DNA from: Catenibacterium mitsuoka_A
Lineage (GTDB): Bacteria > Bacillota_I > Bacilli_A > Erysipelotrichales > Coprobacillaceae
Assembly: GCF_964259225.1 (NCBI RefSeq)
Contig: NZ_CAXVKN010000005.1
Strand: one strand, 5' to 3'
DNA: 53,529 bases
The translations under genes and the position numbers were made by a program. This document shows, piece by piece, positions 1 to 8,338 of this stretch. The notes under the pieces are model-generated. The model saw only the letters and a program-made list of their open reading frames with translations, did not search any database and was not told where the DNA came from. Positions within the stretch are counted from its first letter, which is position 1; each line of letters opens with the position of its first letter.

Positions 1-42
1 ACAGTAACTATATTATCATATACTCTTCAAATTTAAAAGAAA

Positions 43-97
43 AGACTGTTAACATTTAGTTTGTCAACAGTCTGAAATCCGCATATGCGGATTTTTT
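43..97 (+). terminator. Tandem hairpins ending in a T-run
   Basis: An 8-bp stem (43-50 with 66-73) is followed directly by a perfect 10-bp palindrome (75-94) and a T-run. It would terminate a gene lying before the window. The palindrome ends about 20 bases ahead of the next ribosome site. Confidence 0.65.
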
Positions 98-123
98 GTT
101 TTATAATGGTAATAGAGGTGAGC

Positions 124-630
124 ATGATGGAAACAATATCTATTACCAATAGAGGGGCTATACATAAGTTTCTGGATGATGTATTTATTGATAAAATAGA
201 AAAGATCTATGCTTTATGTGATTTGAAAATATCTTATTATGGTGTAAGTATCACATATAAGAATACTGGTCAGTTGAAGAAATATAAGAGAGGAAAAATA
301 TTACATAACTATCTATCAAATAATGAACTAGAAAGAATTAGTTTCTTTTCAGTACCAGATAATTTTGTGACAGTATCATATGATTATCTTCTTTCTATTT
401 CTATTAACTATAAAAATAACTTTATAACAGCTATATTTGATGGAAATATAATTAATCATGAATGTATTGAAGAAATTAAAACCATATTAGATGCCTTTAT
501 GGAAAAACCTTATATGCAGGAAATATATACGATGAATAAAGAAGAAACGCCATTATTATATGCGATGGGAATTAAAAATGATTACAAGACATTAAAAATA
601 CTTTCAAGTGAAACGGTGAAGGAGGATTAA
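124..630 (+). CDS. Hypothetical protein, AbiH partner candidate
   Basis: I do not recognise this protein of about 169 residues. It is soluble, with no signal peptide or membrane segment, and rich in Asn, Ile, Lys and Tyr. The frame is open from 85, but an AGAGGTG ribosome site at 114-120 points to the ATG at 124 (or the adjacent ATG at 127). The upstream extension would run through a terminator hairpin. The stop lies two bases before the AbiH start, and that gene's GGAGG site is inside the 3' end of this one, so the two are almost certainly co-translated. The pairing suggests a role with AbiH, for example as a regulator, partner or antitoxin. That is inference from position only. Confidence 0.6.
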   Translation: MMETISITNRGAIHKFLDDVFIDKIEKIYALCDLKISYYGVSITYKNTGQLKKYKRGKILHNYLSNNELERISFFSVPDNFVTVSYDYLLSISINYKNNFITAIFDGNIINHECIEEIKTILDAFMEKPYMQEIYTMNKEETPLLYAMGIKNDYKTLKILSSETVKED

Positions 631-632
631 GT

Positions 633-1673
633 ATGAATCTTCTTGTATTAGGAAATGGCTTTGATTTACTACACGGTTTGCCAACAACCTATAAGGATTT
701 TATTGATTTTACTACGTTATTTCGTATGTCGTTAGAAAAGAATGATATATCTCGTCTAGATTATGATTCACGTATGATAGATTTTATTCTTCATCTTTCT
801 CCAGAATTATCCAATGAACTAGAATCTCTTATTAAAGATAATCTTTGGCTTATTCATCTAGAAAAAGAAACAATAGGAGAGGGTTGGAAGGATTTTGAAA
901 AAGAGATGTCTGAAGTCATTCAAAAGCTTGATGCAATCAGAGTTGAATGTGATACGCAGTTTAAATCAGGGCAGAAGGTCGCAAGAGTCAATGAGTATTT
1001 AGGCACATCTCTACTTGATTTCTGGGGAGATTGTTGTTCTTTTTCCTCTATGGAGCCTATTAAAGAATTAAGAGATATTCTTACTCATGATCTCTTGCGT
1101 CTAACTAGGTGTCTAGAAATATATCTAGATGCATTTGTGAATCATCTAGACACTCCAAAATATGTAGAAAAACTACAAGTATTGAATATAGATAAAGTAT
1201 TAAGCTTCAATTATACGAATACATATGAACGTCTCTATGGTAATTCAGAAGTAGAATATGATTATATTCATGGTAAAGCAAATATTGAACATGATATAGA
1301 AACATGTGATCTAGTTTTAGGAATAGATGAATACCTCACAGGAGAACGTAAGGATCAGGATAATGAATATATTGAATTCAAGAAGTTCTATCAGCGTATT
1401 TTTAAACGTACAGGATGCCGTTATCTTACATGGTTGAAACAATCCCAGGAAGAACGTTTGAATATCTATATCTTTGGACATTCTCTAGATGTCACTGATA
1501 AAGATATATTGAGACAGCTTATTCTTGCTCGTCATGCACATACAACCATCTTCTATATTCATAAATCAGATTTGAAAAATCAGATTAAGAATCTTGTAAA
1601 GGTCATAGGAGAGGATGAACTGATTGAACGTGCCTATGGTTCTCATATCACAATACATTTCAAGAAGGTATAG
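633..1673 (+). CDS. AbiH-family abortive phage infection protein
   Basis: This 346-residue protein has the AbiH family signature at its N-terminus: a short hydrophobic strand, then GNGFDLLHGLP at residues 7-17 and an acidic/aromatic stretch. Near the C-terminus is a second family block, FGHSLDVTD, around residues 281-289. AbiH was defined in lactococcal plasmids as a phage abortive-infection protein; its biochemical activity is not established to my knowledge. The ribosome site is GGAGG at 621-625. It follows the unknown gene at 124-630 with a two-base gap, and the pair forms a closed cassette between two terminators, which fits a defence unit. The family call is firm; the phage-defence role in this genome is inferred. 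Confidence 0.85.
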   Translation: MNLLVLGNGFDLLHGLPTTYKDFIDFTTLFRMSLEKNDISRLDYDSRMIDFILHLSPELSNELESLIKDNLWLIHLEKETIGEGWKDFEKEMSEVIQKLDAIRVECDTQFKSGQKVARVNEYLGTSLLDFWGDCCSFSSMEPIKELRDILTHDLLRLTRCLEIYLDAFVNHLDTPKYVEKLQVLNIDKVLSFNYTNTYERLYGNSEVEYDYIHGKANIEHDIETCDLVLGIDEYLTGERKDQDNEYIEFKKFYQRIFKRTGCRYLTWLKQSQEERLNIYIFGHSLDVTDKDILRQLILARHAHTTIFYIHKSDLKNQIKNLVKVIGEDELIERAYGSHITIHFKKV

Positions 1674-1703
1674 AAAAAAGACTCCAATTAGGAGTCTTAT
1701 TTA
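1674..1703. terminator. Bidirectional terminator between convergent genes
   Basis: An 8-bp stem (1678-1685 with 1691-1698) has an A-run on its left and a T-rich tract on its right. It can serve both the plus-strand AbiH gene and the minus-strand nucleotidyltransferase, whose stop codon lies inside it. Confidence 0.75.
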
Positions 1704-2617
1704 ATATCGCTGAATAAATCAGTTGAATATACGTTGTTGTCAATTAATTCTTTAAAAGAAGCTTTTACAACAGGTGCATCTTCTTTATAAGTCACACCAA
1801 ACCATGAATCTTGTACTTCTAATACCTTAACACTTAATTTGTTTTCTCTTAGAAGTTCACCAATATAGATAGGTAATAAATATTCATCCTTTAGTGGATC
1901 CTTGATGTTTTCAAAGAATTCTACAAAACCTTCTTTTAAAGTATTTACGAATTCAGGAGTTAATCCCCAGAAGTTCATAGATACATTTACGTTAGGATCA
2001 ATTTCTCTGTCTCCTACACGTGCTCCAGTAGAAGTCTTTTCAATATTCTTAGTTTCTTCTACATCAGTTAAGTATCCTTCACCATTGACTGCACAGATAC
2101 CTCTTGTTACACCACCATTATCACTTAAAGTATTCTTTAAGATGAATCCTGCCATCGCAAGATGATCTGGTTTTTCAGGTGTATAGTCTAATAAGAAATC
2201 ATGAATCTGTACAAATGCTTCCTTACCATAATAGTCATCTGCATTAATAACTGCGAATGGTTCATTAATTAAACCATCACATGCAAGTACTGCCTGTCCA
2301 GTACCCCAAGGCTTAGTACGTCCTTCGGGACATTCAATACCTTCTGGTAATGCCTTTAAATCCTGGAATGCATAAGCAATTTCTACATCATACTTCTTAG
2401 CGACTTCTTCAATACGATTCCCAATAACTTCTCTGAAGTCTTCTTCAATATCCTTACGGATAATAAAGATAATTTTGTTGAAACCTGCTTTGATTGCATC
2501 ATGGATTGAATAATCCATAATAATTTCACCATTAGGTCCAACTGGTTCTAACTGCTTGATTCCTCCACCAAAACGTGAACCAATACCAGCAGCCATAATA
2601 ACTAAACTTGTTTTCAT
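1697..2617 (-). CDS. Sugar-phosphate nucleotidyltransferase
   Basis: This 306-residue protein belongs to the NTP_transferase superfamily. It has the nucleotide-binding signature MAAGIGSRFGG at residues 8-18, GTGQA at 105-109 and the metal-binding NADDYYG at 125-131. Members join a sugar 1-phosphate to a nucleoside triphosphate, giving an NDP-sugar and pyrophosphate. The short form without a left-handed beta-helix resembles stand-alone uridylyltransferase-like proteins of Firmicutes, so UDP-sugar synthesis is possible, but the substrate cannot be read from the sequence. The ribosome site on the minus strand is GGAGG, eight bases before the ATG. It is monocistronic, with its own promoter and shared terminator. 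Confidence 0.75.
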   Translation of the reverse strand: MKTSLVIMAAGIGSRFGGGIKQLEPVGPNGEIIMDYSIHDAIKAGFNKIIFIIRKDIEEDFREVIGNRIEEVAKKYDVEIAYAFQDLKALPEGIECPEGRTKPWGTGQAVLACDGLINEPFAVINADDYYGKEAFVQIHDFLLDYTPEKPDHLAMAGFILKNTLSDNGGVTRGICAVNGEGYLTDVEETKNIEKTSTGARVGDREIDPNVNVSMNFWGLTPEFVNTLKEGFVEFFENIKDPLKDEYLLPIYIGELLRENKLSVKVLEVQDSWFGVTYKEDAPVVKASFKELIDNNVYSTDLFSDIK

Positions 2618-2672
2618 TAGATACCTCCACTTTTACCCTTTGTAAAAGCATTCAATCATTTTTACCAACGCC

Positions 2673-2701
2673 ATAATACACTATTTATATTCGAAAATCA
2701 A
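2673..2701 (-). promoter_or_regulatory. Promoter of the nucleotidyltransferase gene
   Basis: On the minus strand, TTGATT (2696-2701) and TATTAT (2673-2678) are separated by 17 bases, about 55 bases upstream of the start codon. Confidence 0.5.
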
Positions 2702-2779
2702 ACTATTACAGTTAATCTACTCAATTTTATTAAGAAATTCTTAAGAAATTAGTATTTTACTAAGCAATACTAAGGAAAA

Positions 2780-2804
2780 GAAAAAAGCCTCACGAATGAG
2801 GCTT
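2780..2804 (-). terminator. Terminator of the GH1 gene
   Basis: On the minus strand a GC-rich 7-bp stem (AAGCCTC with GAGGCTT) is followed by a T-run. It lies just after the stop codon of the glycosidase. Confidence 0.8.
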
Positions 2805-2811
2805 CAGGTTA

Positions 2812-4191
2812 TTAGTCTAAATCTTCACCGTTTGATTTAAACGCTTTCGCAATCCAATAGAATGATTTCTTAGGTACTCTTCTTAAGTCTAATAGTTCTT
2901 CATCAGTTCTATTAACATATACAAAACCATATCTCTTTGCAATCTGGCAGCTAGAAGAAGGGATGTCAATAGGACCCCAAGTGATATAACCTAAGCAGTC
3001 AACACCATCTTCTAGAATCGCATTCTTCATTTCCTGGATATGATTACGATGATATTCAATTCTATAATCATCATCTACAGTATCATTTTCATTTAATGAT
3101 TCTCTAGCACCCATACCATTTTCTAATACGAAGCAAGGAAGATCATATCTTTCACTTAAAGTATTCATAACCCATCTAAATCCAATGGCATCCTTTTCCC
3201 AGCCCCAATCAGTCGCTTCTAGGTGAGGGTTCTTTACTACATGCTTTTCTACAATATCATTGAAAGGTGTAGTCATATCAAATTCACCTTCAGTAAGTGT
3301 ATTAGAACGATAGTAAGAGAAGCATAAATAATCACATGTATACTTTAATAACTCTTCATCGCCTTCTTCAAATACAGGGAACCAACCTCTGTTCTTTAAA
3401 TATGCTGTATAGTATCTTGGGTATTTACCATTAGCCTGTACATAGCATACCCAGTCATTGACTAAATCATAAGCCTTCTGACAGAATAAGTTATTCTTTG
3501 GTGTATCAGTTGCAGGATAGAAGTTAGTGATAGTAGTCATACCACCAAACTTAGCATCTGGTACTAATTCTCTTAAAGCCTTAACAGCTTTACAATGTGC
3601 AATCATAACATTATGTGCTACCTGATAAAGATGTTCAGCCTTAGACTTTCCTTCAGGTATAATTTCTGCATTTGAATAGATTAAGTTACATGAATGTAGG
3701 TTCTGTTCGTTAAATGACATCCAGTGTTTAACTCTATCACCAAAACGTTCCATACAAACTCTTGCATAACGTTCAAATAAATCAACAACCTTACGTGATG
3801 CAAAACCGTTATATTCCTTTACTAAATGATAAGGCATATCGAAATGAACTAATGTAATCATTGGTGTAATACCATTCGCAATCAATTCATCAATTAAATT
3901 ATTATAGAACTGTACACCTTCTTCATTGACTTCATCATCACCGTTAGGAATAATACGGCTCCAGCAAATAGAGAAACGGTAGAAGTTGAATCCCATTTCT
4001 TTCATTAACTGAATATCCTCTTTATAACGATGATATTCATCAATTGCTACCTTCCAGTCAGCATGTCCTTCTGGTGTAGGTCTTACATCATAAATTGATA
4101 AACCTTTTCCGCCTTCATCCCAGGCACCTTCAGTCTGGAATGATGATACTGAACCACCCCAGAAAAAATCTTTTGGTAATTTCTTTTCCAT
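2812..4191 (-). CDS. GH1 6-phospho-beta-glucosidase
   Basis: This 459-residue family 1 glycoside hydrolase has the usual length and layout. The N-terminal FFWGGSVSSFQTEGAW block begins near residue 9. The acid/base glutamate is in NEQN (E162) and the nucleophile is in LENGMG (E357). Near the C-terminus, S412, K419 and Y421 match the Ser...Lys-x-Tyr pattern that binds the 6-phosphate in 6-phospho-beta-glucosidases, so the substrate is probably a PTS-imported phospho-disaccharide such as cellobiose 6-phosphate. No PTS gene is in the window. The minus-strand ribosome site is AAGGAGG. The divergent RpiR-type regulator at 4350 is its likely controller. Confidence 0.85.
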   Translation of the reverse strand: MEKKLPKDFFWGGSVSSFQTEGAWDEGGKGLSIYDVRPTPEGHADWKVAIDEYHRYKEDIQLMKEMGFNFYRFSICWSRIIPNGDDEVNEEGVQFYNNLIDELIANGITPMITLVHFDMPYHLVKEYNGFASRKVVDLFERYARVCMERFGDRVKHWMSFNEQNLHSCNLIYSNAEIIPEGKSKAEHLYQVAHNVMIAHCKAVKALRELVPDAKFGGMTTITNFYPATDTPKNNLFCQKAYDLVNDWVCYVQANGKYPRYYTAYLKNRGWFPVFEEGDEELLKYTCDYLCFSYYRSNTLTEGEFDMTTPFNDIVEKHVVKNPHLEATDWGWEKDAIGFRWVMNTLSERYDLPCFVLENGMGARESLNENDTVDDDYRIEYHRNHIQEMKNAILEDGVDCLGYITWGPIDIPSSSCQIAKRYGFVYVNRTDEELLDLRRVPKKSFYWIAKAFKSNGEDLD

Positions 4192-4307
4192 TTATTCGTC
4201 CTCCTTAATGGTACAAAAATATTTTCACATAACTATTTAGAGAAGTAAATATGTACGGATAGAGTTTTAATTTTGTTTCAAAAAAGAGTGTTAAAAATCA
4301 AGTTTAT

Positions 4308-4331
4308 TGAAAATACGTTTCATGATATAAT
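4308..4331 (+). promoter_or_regulatory. RpiR gene promoter with possible operator
   Basis: An extended -10 box, TGaTATAAT (4323-4331), lies 18 bases before the regulator start. Directly upstream is an inverted repeat TGAAA-N5-TTTCA (4308-4322), a plausible autoregulatory site in the divergent intergenic region. The operator role is inferred. Confidence 0.4.
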
Positions 4332-4349
4332 TGAATCAGGTGATAAACA

Positions 4350-5228
4350 ATGAGTATAATGACACAATTAGAATTCGCATTAGATTTCACACATGCTGAA
4401 GTGGAAATTGCCCATTACATATTAAATCATGGTGAAGATGTATTGAATCTATCTATTAAGGAACTTGCAAAAAGAACATATACATCTCCTGCCACAATAG
4501 TGAGACTATGCCGTAAACTAGGTCTAGAAGGCTACAATGACTTTAAAATAAAGTATTCAGCAGAACTACAATATACACTTACTAAAACTAAAAGAATCGA
4601 TGTTAACTTTCCTTTTGGTCCCGAAGACAACTATCCTCAGATTGCTTATAAGTTAGGTACAATGAGTAGGGAAGTGATAGATGATACAATTAAATTAATA
4701 GATTTTGATGATTTACGACATGCAATAGAACTTATGAATCAATATGATTCTATAGATATATATGGAAATGGTAACTCCATGTTAGAAGCATTAAGCTTCC
4801 AGCATAAGATGACGCGTATTGGACGTAACGTAAATATTCGTACACTAGAAGGAGAACAGATCTTTTTAGCTTATAACTCTTCTTCATCAAATCTTGCAAT
4901 GATTCTCTCTTATTCAGGAGAAACAGCTGAAATAATCCGTATTGCTCAGACCCTAAAAGAGAAGGGGACAAAGATGATTGTGATTACTTCTCTTGGCGAT
5001 AATCAGCTATCACATTATGGTGATGTGATATTAAGGGTTGGTTCAAGAGAGAAAATCTTTACTAAAATAGCTCCTTTTGCTTCAAATCTTTCTATGGACT
5101 ATATTTTAAATCTTATTTTCTCATGTATATTCCAACGTGATTATAATAGAAACTTAGAGAAAAAAGTCAGTTATGATAAAACAAAGGATGCAAGACATCC
5201 GGCTCGTTCTCCAGTAAATGACATCTAG
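4350..5228 (+). CDS. MurR/RpiR family transcriptional regulator
   Basis: The 292-residue protein has an N-terminal HTH_6 domain (about residues 1-75). It contains the typical run SIKELAKRTYTSPATIVRLC and then G-Y-x-DFK. A SIS sugar-phosphate isomerase-fold domain covers about residues 115-260. Regulators of this family sense a phosphosugar through the SIS domain. It is divergent from the GH1 6-phospho-beta-glucosidase gene with 158 bases between them, so it probably controls that gene in response to an aryl- or disaccharide phosphate. That link rests on position. The start has an AGGTGA ribosome site eight bases upstream. Confidence 0.85.
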   Translation: MSIMTQLEFALDFTHAEVEIAHYILNHGEDVLNLSIKELAKRTYTSPATIVRLCRKLGLEGYNDFKIKYSAELQYTLTKTKRIDVNFPFGPEDNYPQIAYKLGTMSREVIDDTIKLIDFDDLRHAIELMNQYDSIDIYGNGNSMLEALSFQHKMTRIGRNVNIRTLEGEQIFLAYNSSSSNLAMILSYSGETAEIIRIAQTLKEKGTKMIVITSLGDNQLSHYGDVILRVGSREKIFTKIAPFASNLSMDYILNLIFSCIFQRDYNRNLEKKVSYDKTKDARHPARSPVNDI

Positions 5229-5246
5229 TATAGGAAAATGTAATGC

Positions 5247-5391
5247 TTTTCATTTCCAAAAAATGAGTATATAATGGTTTTGCTGTGTAGGATATGCCCT
5301 GTGGCTACCTTTTTAGGAGCTAACTTAATATTCTGCTGGCAAAATTCTATTTACGTCATATTGCGTATGCAAATGACAGTGGAGGAAACAA
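5247..5391 (+). promoter_or_regulatory. Promoter and structured leader of CoA operon
   Basis: TTTTCA (5247-5252) and TATAAT (5270-5275) are 17 bases apart, giving a leader of about 110 bases. It can form a hairpin of AGG/CCT plus GCC/GGC at 5289-5310, and a strong stem-loop, GTCAT-A-TTGC/GCAA-ATGAC, at 5355-5377, four bases before the GGAGG ribosome site. A longer closing stem (5278-5285 with 5337-5344) is possible only if transcription starts a little upstream. I cannot assign it to a known riboswitch class. The position ahead of a pantothenate/CoA operon makes metabolite control attractive but unproven. Confidence 0.4.
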
Positions 5392-5991
5392 ATGAATAAC
5401 AAAAAAACAAAGAATCTTACTTTACTTGCATTATTTATTGCGATTGAAGCAGTTATGGTCATGCTACCATTTTTAGGATTTATCCCTATTGGACCTTTAA
5501 GAGCAACATTGCTTCATGTTCCAGTTATTATTGCGGCTATTGTATTAGGTACTAAGCAGGGATGTCTTATTGGTCTTGTATTTGGTTTATCTTCATTATT
5601 AATGAACACAATGCAGCCAACAGTGACATCTTTCGTCTTCTCACCATTTATTAGTGGATCAGTACTCAGTGCAGTTATTGCGATTGTCCCAAGAGTAATG
5701 ATTGGGTTTGTATCAGGTTCTATTTATCAATTACTTAAGGATAAACAGCAGACTATTGCGACTGCAGTTGCTGCATTCTTAGGTGCTATAACTAATACTG
5801 TACTTGTATTAGGTGGTATCTGGGCATTATTTGGTACATCTTATGCAAAAGCGATTGGACAGGATGCAAGTAAACTTGGAAGTTACTTCTTAGCTGTATC
5901 AAGCACACAGAGCCTACTTGAAGCTTTTGTAGGTGTAGTGATTGTGATGATTGTCACAAAACCTCTCTTCGCTTTAATGAAGCGTGGATAA
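5392..5991 (+). CDS. ECF transporter S component, PanT-like
   Basis: This 199-residue, very hydrophobic protein has about six membrane segments and the layout of energy-coupling factor substrate-binding subunits, with an N-terminal basic stretch, a first helix rich in A/I/E, and the conserved region around FGLSSLLMN. ECF S components capture a vitamin and share an EcfAA'T energising module encoded elsewhere; none is in this window. It is followed 28 bases later by coaBC and then coaX, so pantothenate is the most likely substrate. The family call comes from the sequence and the substrate is inferred from operon context. The ribosome site is GTGGAGG at 5379-5385. Confidence 0.75.
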   Translation: MNNKKTKNLTLLALFIAIEAVMVMLPFLGFIPIGPLRATLLHVPVIIAAIVLGTKQGCLIGLVFGLSSLLMNTMQPTVTSFVFSPFISGSVLSAVIAIVPRVMIGFVSGSIYQLLKDKQQTIATAVAAFLGAITNTVLVLGGIWALFGTSYAKAIGQDASKLGSYFLAVSSTQSLLEAFVGVVIVMIVTKPLFALMKRG

Positions 5992-6019
5992 TTTATAAAT
6001 GAAAAGAGGGTATTAATAG

Positions 6020-7204
6020 ATGAAAAAATTGATTATAGGGGTTACTGGTTCTATTGCGGCATTTAAGACTGTACAGTTCATTAGTGATCTAGTGAAAGAA
6101 AAATATGAAATTGAAGTCATGCTCACTCCAAGTGCAGCTAAGTTTGTCACACCAACTTCTATTTCTGCTCTCACAAAGAAGAAAACATATATTGATGTCT
6201 TTGATGATGATCCTGGATGTATTACACATGTAGACATTGTCAAGGATGCTGATCTATTTATGATTGTACCAGCAAGTGCAACTACAATTGCGAAATGTGC
6301 AAATGGTATTGCGGACAATATGTTAACAGCTGCTTTTCTAGCAGCCACATGTCCTAAACTCATTGCACCTGCAATGAATGTACATATGTATGAAAATAAA
6401 GCCACTCAGCGTAATATCCAGACTCTAAAGGATGATGGTGTCTTATTTGTAGAACCAGCTGTAGGACTTCTTGCCTGCGGTGATACAGGTAAAGGTAAAC
6501 TTGCAGACTATGATCACCTTCATTTAATGATGGAATATGCACTTAGTGATCATCCATTACAAGGTAAAAAGGTATTAGTCACTGCAGGACCAACTCAAGA
6601 ATCTTTAGATCCTGTACGTTTTCTTACAAACCATTCATCAGGTAAAATGGGATACTCAATTGCCCGTGCAGCATTTATACTTGGCGCCAAGGTACGATTA
6701 ATTCATGGACCTACATCATTAAATCCAGTGCCTTATATCATCAATCAATCTATTACAAGTGCCCAGGATTTATTTGAATGTGTAAAAAGACATCATACAC
6801 ATTATGACTATATTATTATGTCAGCTGCAGTAGCTGACTATACACCTGTAGAAACATCTACAGAAAAGATTAAGAAAAATGACAATGAACTTATTCTTAA
6901 ACTAAAAAAGAATCCAGATATCCTTGATTATATAGGGCATCATCAAGTTGAACATCAAGTGATATGTGGATTTGCGATGGAAACACAAGATTTAATTGAA
7001 AATGCATCAAAGAAATTAAATAAAAAACAATGTGATCTGATTATTGCGAACCATCTTAAAACAGAAGGAGCAGGATTTCAGGGTGATACAAATGTTGTTA
7101 CTATTATTACTCAGGAATCTATGAAAGATATTGATAAGATGTCTAAATCAGATCTAAGCTATATTATCTTAAAAGAATGTATGAAAATAGGAGCTAAGAA
7201 ATAA
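6020..7204 (+). CDS. coaBC: Bifunctional CoaBC (PPC decarboxylase / PPC synthetase)
   Basis: The protein couples phosphopantothenate to cysteine and decarboxylates the product to 4'-phosphopantetheine. The N-terminal flavoprotein domain (about 1-175) has GVTGSIAAFK at 7-16, the catalytic histidine at H70, the PAMN motif at 117-120 and the active-site cysteine in ACGDTG (C153). The C-terminal CoaB domain (about 180-394) has ITAGPT-like VTAGPTQESLDPVR and the NHSSGKMG block, then KIKK. The 394-residue length is normal for the fusion. It lies between the probable pantothenate transporter and pantothenate kinase, so the operon covers uptake to phosphopantetheine. Confidence 0.95.
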   Translation: MKKLIIGVTGSIAAFKTVQFISDLVKEKYEIEVMLTPSAAKFVTPTSISALTKKKTYIDVFDDDPGCITHVDIVKDADLFMIVPASATTIAKCANGIADNMLTAAFLAATCPKLIAPAMNVHMYENKATQRNIQTLKDDGVLFVEPAVGLLACGDTGKGKLADYDHLHLMMEYALSDHPLQGKKVLVTAGPTQESLDPVRFLTNHSSGKMGYSIARAAFILGAKVRLIHGPTSLNPVPYIINQSITSAQDLFECVKRHHTHYDYIIMSAAVADYTPVETSTEKIKKNDNELILKLKKNPDILDYIGHHQVEHQVICGFAMETQDLIENASKKLNKKQCDLIIANHLKTEGAGFQGDTNVVTIITQESMKDIDKMSKSDLSYIILKECMKIGAKK

Positions 7205-7206
7205 GA

Positions 7207-7983
7207 ATGCTATTGGTTATAGATATCGGTAATACAAATATTACTATTGGTGTTTACAAAGAAAATCATTTAGTAGGTCGTTTTCGTATGACAACACGTA
7301 TGGAACGTACATCAGATGAATATGGCTTAATGCTTCATTCATACCTTCAAGCATCTCACTTGAATGTTGAAGATGTGAAAGATGTTATTATTAGTTCTGT
7401 TGTACCAAAGATTAACTATTCTTTCTCAAGTTCCATTATTAAATACTTTCATATTAGACCACTATTTGTTGGCCCAGGTGTGAAAACAGGCATCAATATT
7501 CAAATTGATCATACATCTACTCTTGGTTCAGACCGTTTGGTAGATGCAGCAGGGGCTTATTATACTTATGGTGGTCCATGCTTAGTTATTGATTTTGGTA
7601 CAGCGACTACCTATGATGTTATTACAGAGAAAGGTGTTTTCATTGGTGGTGTAATTGCACCAGGCATTGGTATAGAAGCCGGTGTTCTTTCTTCTATGGC
7701 AGCTCAGCTTCCAGAAATTGAATTAGTCAAACCACAGCATATTATTGCGAAAAACACAGTTACTGCAATGCAGGCTGGGGTTGTTTATGGTTATATTGGT
7801 AAGACTGAATATATTATCAAGAAGATTAAAGAAGAATATGGACAGAATCTAAAAGTAGTATCTACTGGTGGTTTAGGCAAGCTTATTGCGAAAGAAACTG
7901 AATTAATTGATATTTATGATCAGGAACTCACATTTAAAGGTCTAAAGATCATATATGATAAGAACAAGAAGGATCGTCACTGA
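7207..7983 (+). CDS. coaX: Type III pantothenate kinase
   Basis: CoaX phosphorylates pantothenate, the first step of CoA synthesis, and needs a monovalent cation. The 258-residue protein has the ASKHA phosphate loop DIGNT (6-10), GSDR (107-110) and DFGTATTYD (129-137), all typical of the type III enzyme. The start is two bases after the coaBC stop, so the pair is translationally linked. Type III kinases are not feedback-inhibited by CoA (family knowledge), which leaves transport or the leader upstream as possible control points. Confidence 0.95.
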   Translation: MLLVIDIGNTNITIGVYKENHLVGRFRMTTRMERTSDEYGLMLHSYLQASHLNVEDVKDVIISSVVPKINYSFSSSIIKYFHIRPLFVGPGVKTGINIQIDHTSTLGSDRLVDAAGAYYTYGGPCLVIDFGTATTYDVITEKGVFIGGVIAPGIGIEAGVLSSMAAQLPEIELVKPQHIIAKNTVTAMQAGVVYGYIGKTEYIIKKIKEEYGQNLKVVSTGGLGKLIAKETELIDIYDQELTFKGLKIIYDKNKKDRH

Positions 7984-7999
7984 TCCTTCATTTTTTTTA
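7969..7999 (+). terminator. Terminator of the CoA operon
   Basis: A 7-bp stem, AAGGATC (7969-7975) with GATCCTT (7982-7988), is followed by a T-run. It overlaps the end of coaX. Confidence 0.8.
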
Positions 8000-8008
8000 C
8001 AAATCTTA

Positions 8009-8037
8009 TTGACACATATATTATTATTTGGTATTAT
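8009..8037 (+). promoter_or_regulatory. Promoter of the tRNA-Gly array
   Basis: A consensus TTGACA (8009-8014) is followed after 17 bases by TATTAT (8032-8037), about 28 bases before the first tRNA. Confidence 0.75.
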
Positions 8038-8065
8038 AAATGAGAACTCCTCGAGTGTTAGTGAG

Positions 8066-8140
8066 GCCGCATTCGTATAATGGCTATTATATCTGCTTGC
8101 CATGCAGAGGACGCCGGTTCAACTCCGGCATGTGGCTCCA
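8066..8140 (+). tRNA. tRNA-Gly(GCC), copy 1
   Basis: The 75-base cloverleaf has a seven-pair acceptor stem GCCGCAT/ATGTGGC with one G-U pair, an anticodon stem TCTGC/GCAGA, loop TTGCCAT (anticodon GCC), a T-arm with loop TTCAACT, discriminator T and encoded CCA. The T discriminator is normal for bacterial tRNA-Gly. It is the first unit of a tandem array and is followed by an 18-base spacer. Confidence 0.95.
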
Positions 8141-8158
8141 ATTTTTAAAACTTCATAT

Positions 8159-8233
8159 GCCGCATTCGTATAATGGCTATTATATCTGCTTGCCATGCAG
8201 AGGACGCCGGTTCGACTCCGGCATGTGGCTCCA
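8159..8233 (+). tRNA. tRNA-Gly(GCC), copy 2
   Basis: This is identical to copy 1 except for G in place of A at position 57 in the T-loop (TTCGACT). The encoded CCA is present, and it is followed by a 15-base AT-only spacer. Confidence 0.95.
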
Positions 8234-8248
8234 TTTAAAATTTTATAT

Positions 8249-8323
8249 GCCGCATTCGTATAATGGCTATTATATCTGCTTGCCATGCAGAGGACGCCGG
8301 TTCAACTCCGGCATGTGGCTCCA
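8249..8323 (+). tRNA. tRNA-Gly(GCC), copy 3
   Basis: Identical to copy 1, with encoded CCA. It starts exactly 90 bases after copy 2, and the 15-base spacer is the same. Confidence 0.95.
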
Positions 8324-8338
8324 TTTAAAATTTTATAT

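Noticed and set aside
5281..5345. Resemblance of GGATATG...CTACC in the CoA leader to a purine riboswitch
   Set aside because: The P2 and P3 helices and loop contacts of the purine aptamer cannot be formed in the surrounding sequence.
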